Assembly: GCF_036373705.1 (NCBI RefSeq)
Contig: NC_089855.1
Span: 4,564,501 to 4,628,500, forward strand
DNA from: Amia ocellicauda
Taxonomy: Eukaryota; Chordata; Actinopteri; Amiiformes; Amiidae
DNA: 64,000 nt
Direction of reading: 5' to 3'
Shown piece after piece: positions 42,148-64,000 of this stretch. Position 1 is the stretch's first letter; every line of letters begins with the position of its first letter. The translations under genes were made by a program, and so were the position numbers. Under the pieces are notes generated by a model. It made no database searches, had not been told where the DNA came from, and worked only from the letters and a program-made list of their open reading frames with translations.

Positions 42148-45100
42148 GCATATACATATAAGCATATATACAGTTGGCGCTGTTGTGTAAGGTCTCATCT
42201 GTTAATAAATACATGTACTGGAAGAAGCAGGACCTGAAGTGCTGCATATTGCCCCATCAGGTAGAGAGCGCAGCCAGGAGACCACTGCAGATTCTCAGAG
42301 ACTGAAGGCCAGCCATCAAGCACCTGAGGAAAACACAACCAGGAAATATTGCACTTATTTGGAGATGTACCCAGGGATCATGACTTTGCATACTAGATAT
42401 GTCTAAACCTTGTCCCTATTTAATAATAACTACCAATCCACAGACCAAAAATGTCAAATACAATCCAGGGCGGGGCTTTCCATTGTGTAGGTGCAAAGAA
42501 GGTGCCTCCTTTTACCTGGAAGTTAGTATCAAGTGACATTTCAGGAATATGATACTGGTGATTGAGGTTTGATACTATTCTGTTGGGTTTGTCTCGCCCC
42601 ATATATGTGGAATATATATATTTCAGAATGTGTTTTAAAGATGTATGACTTCAGTCCTTGAGAAAAGGATTCCTACAGATTTTATTAGCCACTTTAAGAC
42701 CTCGTGTTTTTAATGAATGTGGGTAAAAAAGTTTCCATGCCCCATTATATTTAATTATTTAAACCTATTAAATCCTTAATGAGCGAGTTTTGGCTCTGGT
42801 TGTTCAGGTGGCCATGTTTCTAATTATTCAAAATATTACAGGCCTTGAATCGACAAGCATTTTGAGAAGCATGACGATTACCATGTAATGTTTATCAATA
42901 AAGCAGTTTTATTATATTCTCTTGGCAGTGTTAAACAGGCATGCCGTTTTAAATTGAATACAATAAACAAAAACTTCTCTAAGCTAAATATAATATATAT
43001 ATTTTTGTTGATCAATAGATCACACCCCATTTGGGCCTTGCTGCATTAAATGCTGGCAGTTTACCTGAATGGGGAACTCTCTCATGACTTCGCTGAGTAA
43101 AGGATCTTGATTCACATCGAGTTTGCAGCCGGTGGCTAGCCAGATTCGGTCCCCAGACCACCTCTCACTTGTGTTCACAGACACGTCCCATGCCTGATTC
43201 CGGTAAGACCACTTTGCTTCGGAAACCTAAACATTGAAGAAAACAGGATTGGTGTTTCCAACATAAAGGTGTTGGGGGGGTGATTTTAAAGGGATACTGT
43301 ATCAGTGACTGCTGAAAACACTAAACAAGAGGTGTCTAGAAAGACACAAAAAAAAAAACACCACAAGTTCAGGTGTTCATATCTAGAAGCTCCTGCCTCT
43401 TTGTGTGTGCTCCTGTTTGAGAAACTGGATGGTCACTGATAATAATCAGTAGAATAAATAAACAAAACTTCGCCTGATATGGGCAATATTCTCCAGAGGG
43501 AATCTCTGCCCATCTCTGCCATTGGCAATCTAGCAAATGGAAGCTGGAGTTTTATGGAAGACGCCACATGAACACCATCTTTACTATTTGCTACCTCCCT
43601 TCACTCATTAGTACAGAGTCTGTGCCAGCAGTGGGCTCATATGACACAGACTGGGGGGGGGGTTGACAGTCAAAAACTGTGAGAGCGGGTGGGAGAACCG
43701 TGAGAGAGGGGGACCGCATTTTACAAGAAACAGACAGTAATTTACGTTACGATATATTCATGTTTCGACCCCCCCACCCTTTTATTTTTGCCTCTTACGG
43801 GGGGGTCCAAGTCTTAATTAAGGGGGGTTCAACCCCGCCAATCCCCCCTGTAATTCGAACCCTGACCTTTCTATCAGAACCAGCATTAATTTTTTCAGCA
43901 ATTTGAGCTACAGTATCTCGTCTGTTGGATCGGACCACACGGGCCAGCCTTCGCTCCCCACGTGCATCAATGAGCCTTGGCCGCCCATGACCCTGTCGCC
44001 GGTTCACCACTTTTCCTTCCTTGGACACTTTTGATAGGTACTGACCACTGCAGACCGGGAACACCCCACAAGAGCTGCAGTTTTGGAGACGCTCTGACCC
44101 AGTCGTCTAGCCATCACAATTTGGCCCTTGTCAAAGTCGCTCAGATCCTTACGCTGCCCATTTTTCCTGCTTCTAACACATCAACTTTGAGGACAAAATG
44201 TTCACTTGCTGCCTAATATATCCCACCCACTGACAGGTGCCATGATAACGAGATTATCAGTGTTATTCACTTCACCTGTCAGTGCTCATAATGTTATGGC
44301 TGATCGGTGTATGGCAGGTACATTAGGTTTACATCAATTATATGATTGGTTGGAACAAGGACCATAAGCTGTAAGGATATTAACAATAAATTACTTGAGA
44401 TCAACCTTTTTAAAAAAAAACGTAATTGTTTCTGTACCATTACATACAAAATGACTGTGTTGAACCAAATTGAAAAGTAATAACAGAGTTCTTGACACCA
44501 ATGTTTAAACCAGCTGCTTTGGAGACTATGAGGTCAAATTTCTTTATTTATGTAAGTTTTAAGTCTAAACATCAATATTTATGCTATAGGTTATAGCTAT
44601 CAAAGAATTACAGCACCTTGGTTGTGTTGTTGGAATGCACTTTGGATTTGATAAGAAATGTCAGAATCTTCCCAGTGGTTCAGAAAACCGAAGTTGACTA
44701 TGTAAACATCTGGTTCTATTTAGAAAAAAATACTGGACTTGCTCCTGAAACTGACAGAAAACCACAAATGGAACTGAAAATATATAAATAAATGTAGATT
44801 ATTCCTAATAATGTAATATCCCTAATTGAATAGGGAGTTAAAGGTCATTTGTTAACTCATTCCAAGTCACATTTTGTGAGAAATTAATCATTTAGATACT
44901 GATCATTATACTCAAATCAAGAGTGTGTGAAAGTTCCTGATTCGTTAAAGGCTTCCCTCCAAATTAAAAAAAGAAAAGATAAAGAAAACATTGCTCCAAT
45001 CTCACTTTGATGTGAAATCTGTACAAAACCTTGAAATAAACAAATGAGTTGGCAATAGTACACTGGGAAGGATGATATTAAACAATACATCAGTTTAATT

Positions 45101-45183
45101 TGGTGAAAATCCTTGTCCTGTCATGCTGACCTGATTCGAAAGTGCGGGGGCTGTAGATAAGTAGATATAAGATCAACTCCCCC

Positions 45184-45220
<37 letters not shown>

Positions 45221-48200
45221 TGCTTGCACTTCCCCCTTTGTACGAGTTGTTAGTATCATCTTGATTTCCCTGTTGTTTCAAGTCCTTGTTATATAAGCTG
45301 AGGGTGTCCAGTATTTCTCTTTGTAGCTACTTCCCTGTAGATTGTGATTTCCAAAGCCAATTTGTCCAGCAAGAAAGATGCTCTAAATGAAAGGGATCAT
45401 TATAGGAGAGAGGACAGTGATATGTAAGCTTTTCCTCAGGTCTTTTCAGCATGCAAAATTACTGGCGCACGATCACAACCTTCCACTAAAGTAAGTTGAG
45501 ACGTATAAAAGACAGATACGAGTATTTGATATTCTGTTACCTCATTTGTAACAGCTTTGCATGGCCAGTTTTTTCAGTTTTAGAGGTCCTCAGTCTTTTT
45601 CAGTTGTACAATCTGACAGTAGGGATCAAAGCAGTTGTATGTGTATGCATACCTGGCAGTAGGTTTTCACCGTTAAGTGTCTGCTGCCGATGTAGGGTTG
45701 CAGCTGCGCGTAGGCCTCCGGAGTGACCGCACCCCCCTTTCTGGCTTGGTGAATCATTGCCAGACGCTTGTGCAGACTCCTCTCGTTATAAAACTGGCGG
45801 AGATAGGCGAGTCCGTCCAATTTGATGCCGTGTTCAATGTGGGAGTAGCGTCCGATTAGAGTCTCAACATCACCCACATCAAATTGCTTCAGCTGCAAGA
45901 TATTCAGAGGAAGAAAAGGCAGTTTTCATCAGTTGTACCAGGGAGACTTTCTGAAATACACCTTCATTAATTTTGTATCTGTTTTTTCCAATAAGCAGCG
46001 TTTTTGATTATACATCCAGATGTGCCGATAACTGGATATTTACTCTCTTCAGCAACTGGGAAATGGTCAGATATTTCTTTGCTTGGTGAACACCTGTAAA
46101 TGTTTCCGCATGACCCAGGTCACGTGACTGGCTCCCTGCTGCAGAGCCATGGAAATAATGTGGGCACTGGTCAGGCCTCCTCCAATCACCATCAGCCTCT
46201 CTCCTCTCCGACACACTGACGGTGGTACTGGAACTGAAAGAAACAACCACAAGGGACTTAAACTGGTCCAGTGGTATAGAACATGTCACTCTCCCATCTC
46301 TTCCTAACCAGATGATTGCATCATGGTTTAATCAATTTTTAAAAAACCAACCTCTGCTCTTTATTCCCGGTTCCTCTCCTTCCCGTTGCTGTGTGGGATG
46401 CTGACCGTGCAGGAGGTTCACGGTGTGCTGCAGGCTGTCCTCTGGGTAGCTCTCACTGATTGCACTGACCCAGGCGGGAATGTTGGCCATCTGAGCCCGC
46501 GTGGGACCCGTTGCCAGGACCACCTGCTTCGTCTCGATCACCTCTCCACTCTGCAGCACCACTCTGAAGTACTGCGCCCTCTTGCCTTCGCTGTCTGCTG
46601 GCAACGGTGGGGACTGGGCCTCTACGACTGGCATAATTCTCTCCACTGTGCCTTTGATTAAGACACTTTCCAGGTGGTATCTGTAAACCTGGCCGAGACA
46701 AAAAACAAACAAACAGCAGAGGCCAGTTACATGTAATCATTACAAACAAACAGACAGTTACTAAACAAATACACCCATGTGGGTGTGTGTTTGCATTATA
46801 TTTACATTTAGGTGTAGATTTTTCTTTTCAACCTTGTCTTTTTCAATAGCAGGAGACTATTTTTCCCAGTTTGTTCGCTCTTTTGAACCACCAGGATGAA
46901 GCTCATTATCTAAAGGTGATTAAATTGTTGTAATGCGGTCATTTATCAGCATTTTTTCCATCTACCAATGTTATTATTATTATTTTGTATTATTATTAAC
47001 CTTTATTTAACTAGGGAAAACCCATTGAAAACTACGTATTTTTTTCAAGGCTGCCCTGTTACAAGGGAAGTCATAAGATTAATTTATTGATATTACCAAT
47101 AAATGTTTCCTTAATATTTTGTATATTAACACATTTGACAAGTGCAACAAGTTCATTTTTCATTATATGTTTAATCAGGGATCAGAACTGTCTGCAGAAA
47201 GAGGTCCGGAGTGAATGGATATTACAACATAAATGTGAAGTGCATACAAGGAAGTGATGTTATGCGACATGGAAGGAAGGAAGGAAGACACTGTAATTTT
47301 TTTAGTTCTGAAGTGATATTTAGGAAACTGAAATTCCTTTTGGTATGATCTATGAGGATAACGTTTGCTTTTAATATTATTTTGAAGAAGGAAAATGTAA
47401 CACAGTCTGGCCGTTTATTCAGGCAGGTGTTTTTGTGTGGGAGTGCTTCTTTGAATTATTTAAAAGTTAATAAATGTAATAATATAATTATTGTAATGGT
47501 ACTTATCTTTATACGCTTCACACTAAAACAGACAATTAAACATGACAGAATCATAGATAAAATTGCTTTTACTAAGTTAACTTTTTGTTATTTGTATTTA
47601 TCTCTTCTAAACCAGACTGCGGCGTGTTTAGACGGCCAAGTCTTGAATCAGAGATCACACCTCTTCCAGTGACTCTAAAACTGATCCACCCAATTCAGCT
47701 GTTCCAGTATAAAATAAACAGTTATAATCTTCATTTGGCAATGAATTGTATTTTCATAAATGATGAAGCTCAGGTGCCTTAAAAAAATGTAGGGCACAAA
47801 AGGCCTTGTGTATCTTTAAATATGTCTACTCAAGTACTATTGCTCTGCACAGAATATATAGGCACATAATCAATGGTTAAGTTGTTAACAGGTCATAGGT
47901 CAAGGTTTGGGTATGTCTGTATGAATCCCATATCCGACCACTGCAAACATCACAAGGTCCGTCAGGCAGGGACAGATGTTCGAGCTGGGAATGCCCACAC
48001 AGATAGATTGTATTTTTGATTTCTTGTCCAAACAAAGGAAGTGCCAGGAATGGAATGTGCATCAGAAACTAACAAACTATTGTAAAAACAAAACTCCCTT
48101 TATCTAGAAGTATGGTAATGTTTGGGGGGCAAATATGGGAATGCGTGGATGTTAACTATTTACCTGTAGGCCTTGGAGGTGAATACATTTTGAATTCAGT

Positions 48201-49587
48201 AACCTGCTTAAGTGGTGAAAGATTAGTGGGTTGGTTGTTTCAACAGAATTTAGGACATAATTTCATAACAACCACAACGTGTTTGTGTAAAGTTATCAAA
48301 ACATGCACAGACCAGACATGTTTCAACAGTACATTCTAGAAACTAAATCAGAGCATGATGTTATTTAATTGAACATTTCTTTCATCGATGGCACAACCAG
48401 GCATCTTTTTGTGGCATACATTTGTTTGCTTGTTTTTTACAGCAACAGATGTTAACTAATCCATACCAGTGAGTGCAGTTCATTTGAGCATTTGTTCCGC
48501 ATATTAGGTATTGTTAGTACACGAACTGATGCAACAGTCTGCAGCAGCTGGCAATACTGCAGTCGGAGTTAGTGCACCCATCCTGCCCAGCGAGACTGTC
48601 AAACCTGCTCCCTGAAGAAGTCCACACTGAGTTTAGTCCCTGGCAAGCTGAAATACAAGCTTTTCCTTAACGTGCTATTGGACGTAAGTTTCTTCTTGTC
48701 CTTCTTGCCCAGACGGTTGTCATTGAAGAAGGCGTTTTCATCTTGAATGTAAGTTTGTTCCTTCAGGGTGTGTAGTTCGTTCGTTCGCTCGTGCTTTAAA
48801 ACAAATTCCTGCAGGGCTTTCTGTGAATGAAAGATATTTAGCATTAGATACAATCACACAATTAATACACCACACACAAATCTAAATGAAGGTGGCATAG
48901 ATGGTCTATATTTAAGCATTTAATAAACACCTTGTTAAGTGGATCTGTGTGCACCAGGGTATGTGAGCGGAGATGAGGTATATTCAGAGCTGCAAACTGT
49001 TTCTCCCACAGGGTTGTCCATTGTCCATAGGTGTCAACCACTTTCAACTGCAACTGAGGGCATGGGGGAAGGTCCAAGGTTTCTAACAGCTCATCTGTGT
49101 GACCTAAAGTATTTTTTAAAATTAGTTTGTTTAAAAAAAAAACACACACACATAGCACTACAGGCCAAGAGTTTAATCTCTGGAAATGTTATGGTTACTA
49201 CAGTTTCCAGAGAAGTGAACATTTATATTTATGGTTTTGGTTAGGGTTCAGGTAAGACTAGGATTGGGGTTTGTCTTAGAAGTAGGGTTTGTATCAGGTA
49301 AAAAAGTAAGTTTTAAAAAAGGCTACAATGAGGTTGAATGTTAGGTTTATGTGTTAAGTCTGTGTCAGGTTAGGATTAAAGTTAAAGTAAGTTAATTTTG
49401 AAAAATGCCCACCAGGTGATGGTCTTCCTCTGAGTTTAGATTTCCCTTTCTTACACCAGCTCTTACTGAACACAACTCCTTCCAGAACCCCAGAGCTGGG
49501 CTGCGGTATTCGGCAACCTGGATTGGTTAACAGCGAGGCCAGGGTCAAAGCATGAGGGCCCCCCCCTATTATCAGCACATCCAGCAT
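41871..49587 (-). CDS. FAD/NAD(P)-binding monooxygenase-like protein (complete CDS, 570 aa)
   Basis: Nine coding exons: 49413-49587, 48931-49103, 48605-48820, 46352-46688, 46094-46233, 45653-45892, 43065-43226, 42234-42323 and 41871-42050. They total 1713 nt and all phases agree. A dinucleotide-binding [13 protein letters not shown] motif at residues 8-20 marks the FAD site. A second Rossmann motif, [12 protein letters not shown] (about 315-326), marks the NAD(P)H site. Two LATG motifs (246-249 and 457-460) are typical of flavin monooxygenases. The layout resembles the lysine/ornithine N-hydroxylase (SidA/IucD) and FMO-like superfamily; the substrate is unknown. There is no signal peptide or clear membrane segment, so it is probably soluble. 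The start chosen is the ATG at 49585-49587, just inside an acceptor (CCCCAG|TCTGCG), so a noncoding upstream exon is likely. It is not OSGIN-like in sequence. It lies between pir and bmx, in head-to-head orientation with bmx. Confidence 0.9.
42119..42147. repeat. (CA)n microsatellite
   Basis: About 14 CA units in the last intron of the FAD-enzyme gene. Confidence 0.95.
43860..44311 (-). mobile_element. Tc1-like element fragment (transposase N-terminus) in intron 6 of the FAD-enzyme gene
   Basis: The minus strand encodes pieces of a Tc1-like transposase DNA-binding region in shifting frames: [20 protein letters not shown], then [20 protein letters not shown] and [18 protein letters not shown]. 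The 5' end is intact, with terminal sequence TACACCGATCAGCCATAACA on the minus strand ending at a TA at 44310-44311. The catalytic domain and far terminus are absent; similarity stops near 43860. At least one frameshift separates the helix-turn-helix part from the linker part, so it is dead. Confidence 0.85.
45188..45217. repeat. (CA)n microsatellite
   Basis: About 15 CA units in intron 6 of the FAD-enzyme gene. Confidence 0.95.
46689..48604. other. intron 3 of the FAD-enzyme gene
   Basis: AT-rich, with a short GGAA run near 47272-47285. The plus-strand open frame at 47352-47672 has no recognisable family or splice context. Nothing else was seen. Confidence 0.5.
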
Positions 49588-51927
49588 CGCAGACTGGGGA
49601 AGAAACACAGCGAGAAAATACCGATGCTTGTAAGAACCATCTGAAAATGAGAAAGGAAGGCTGACATTCTGCTAAGCAAATGTGCAGTTTCAATTCTGTT
49701 AAATAAAAAATACGTTTGTTCCCTAAGAGGCATGAGGTAAAGTTACATTCACCAAACATTAGTTGGTAAGAAAACATAAGCAGACATCTACAGCGTCGTT
49801 CGTGTGAGAGAGCATGACAGGGAGGTAGCTGATGAGTTTCAAAATCAATACTCTTACACTGATGTATGTATGTTCTAAAATTGTTCTTATTATATTTGGG
49901 AGATATTTGAATTTGAACCTCCAGTTTTAGTTTGTGTTTGTTTGTTTGTTTCTTTCTCTGCATATAAAACCATTTGTATGTAAATATCTGTCAGGCTGCT
50001 TGTTGTTGTGCGTGCGATGAAAAAGAGTTTTGAGCGCTCAACTCAGGACATGACAACAGGAAAAATGCAAATGCTGTAATCTATTAATATCTGTAAAATT
50101 CAAGTCGCTGCCAGGAGTCTGACAACTGATGTCACCACTCAATCACAGATTAACACCATCCAGCTGTAAACCATTTCAAATGCGCCAGCTTTATAGATTG
50201 TTGTACGGATTCAAAATGGAACGGCAGCTGTGATGTTTCCATTTGTTTATGTGTCGCTCATGCAAACCCAAATGAGCACTATACCTGAGAGGTGAAAGGT
50301 TAAGATTTGAAACACAGAGGAAGACACCACGGAGAAATGGGAGAAGAAGAGAGGAAGAATACAAAAGCAATCAGTATATCCATAGCAGAAAACTGCTCAA
50401 ACTGTAGCCGACAATAATCTGAGATAGGATTCTGGTAACCCAAGCTGTTCAAAGTGTTTCTATAAATAGACTGACCATTGGCTGCTGGAGGTGCCTGGTC
50501 CAGACTATTAATAGATTTGGCACAGACCACCACCAACTCTCGCCCCTATCATTAATCAGAAATCAAAAATTAATACACTTCTCAGATTTTCTGTCATACA
50601 AGGAGAAATAACGTATGATAAATAATGTTGACCTGTCTGACAGTAAACACATATATTCACCCCCAGAGAGATTTCCCCCCCTATCGGCAGATGCATCATC
50701 TTGAGGCAGGAAATCCTAATAAACACAGTTCAGATACTGTACTTCACAGAAAATGTAATTATGTTGCGGCAGAAGGCAAATCTATATACACTGCCGTTCA
50801 CAAAGGTGTCTGTGAGGTCTGGAGCACAGCTGTAGGTCTCATGCAAATGTTTCCTTGACTAACTCTGAGTTGAGCACAAAGTGCCATTGTTAAAAGTCAG
50901 TTTATAATTAATCCAAACAAAGAACTAAAAGCAGTACATATTTGAACTAGCAACACTATCAACAACAGCCCAGTCAGTTATATTCTGAATACCTGCGAAT
51001 ACAGAAAATAGAAAAACAGCTATTTGCAATTCCAGGTAAGTTCTTTTTTTTTCATTACAGGAGATTAGTGTACAGGAAATATACAGGAAAATAATGTTAT
51101 GCAACGTTATGCTGTGTATAGATTGGTTATTTTCCTCAAAAGAAAGCAAAGGTTTATCAGATCACATATTCTATGTATATTTCTACAGCTTTCCAATGTA
51201 GTTGATAATTTAATTATTATCGATTATCTAGCTTTTTGATGTGGAGAGTTAATAAACATAATAAAGGTTGTAGTATTTTGTGATGTATTTCCTACTTAAT
51301 TCTGTGTATGGCATACATGTTCAATAAGTCACATGTTATGTTTCAATGACTGAATTATGCATAAAAATACATTTGTTTTCTACACTTAAAAAAGTAAATC
51401 CTAGTTCAATTTTAAATCAAGCAGCTGAATTTAACCTCAAGAAAATTGAGAAGTATGAGTACTTTTTCTATTTTCTATTTTTGTATTAAGCCCAAACAAG
51501 CAATGATGCAACCCTGGGAGGGTTTACCTTGAAATAAAAGAGAGATCAGATATGAAACTGAAACTGTAACATTTGGAACTTAGTAAATTCTCCAAAAAAT
51601 TGTTTTACGAGTCATTTAAATAGTTTTAAAACCTTTCCCTATCTAAAAGTCACAGGCTGAAAAGATAGATTATTTACCAACAGTTAATATAGAACATTAT
51701 TTCCTCAACATAATGTATGGAATCAGGTATATACATGTATTCCAAACATAACTAATTTTTGTATTTAAATATGTGGTTCTTTTTTTGATCCCTTGAGACT
51801 GTTGTCTTTGGCTTTGCGAGTATCACTTCTTGTTCATGTTTTGTGTCGCATAATTTCCTTTAAAGGCTCACCAGCTTTATCTGAATACTGAATACACATT
51901 TCATTTTCACTTGCACCAGAAACAAAG
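49588..51927. other. divergent intergenic region between the FAD-enzyme gene and bmx
   Basis: Should contain the 5' untranslated exons and promoters of both genes, which point away from each other. Upstream of the bmx start, TTTTCACTTGCACCAG at about 51905-51920 could be an acceptor for a noncoding first exon. A 78-codon minus-strand frame at 50300-50536 shows no homology I recognise. No CpG-rich block is present. Confidence 0.5.

Positions 51928-64000
<12,073 letters not shown>

Noticed and set aside
49354-49608. OSGIN-type growth inhibitor identity for the FAD protein
   Set aside because: It shares only the general two-Rossmann layout; characteristic OSGIN stretches are absent.

Overview
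The window is AT-rich vertebrate nuclear DNA with multi-exon GT-AG genes, long introns, a nuclear tRNA gene and fish-type repeats (Tc1/mariner copies, an LTR retroelement, SINE/LINE tails, microsatellites). The encoded proteins fit a ray-finned fish. The human-like gene order and the repeat types suggest a non-teleost lineage such as sturgeon, paddlefish, gar or bowfin; that placement is inference.

Layout: asb11 (minus, 636-9780, 3' end outside the window), piga (minus, 12838-16352), tRNA-Glu(CTC) (plus, 17252-17323), vegfd (minus, 18862-27306), pir (minus, 28943-39989), a nine-exon FAD/NAD(P)-binding monooxygenase-like gene (minus, 41871-49587), and bmx (plus, from 51928, running off the right edge inside the kinase domain). 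As recalled, the human Xp22.2 order is ASB11-PIGA-VEGFD-PIR-BMX with the same relative strands, so this is an old conserved block. The FAD enzyme between pir and bmx is an extra gene I do not recall from the human interval.

The genes do unrelated jobs: ubiquitin-ligase substrate adaptor, first step of GPI-anchor synthesis, lymphangiogenic growth factor, iron-binding cupin, probable flavin monooxygenase, and Tec-family tyrosine kinase. They are linked by ancestry rather than by a shared pathway.

Most distinctive points: a family of GC-rich foldback elements on both sides of pir exon 1 with a compensatory stem change; a GC-AG intron in piga; a bmx gene that keeps an apparently complete SH3 domain and a Tec-type proline motif; a compact CpG-rich block with CRE, M-box-like and octamer motifs inside a bmx intron just before the SH3 exons; a shortened VEGFD C-terminus with a 10-nt last coding exon; and a GC-rich, coding-like but broken block in bmx intron 1.
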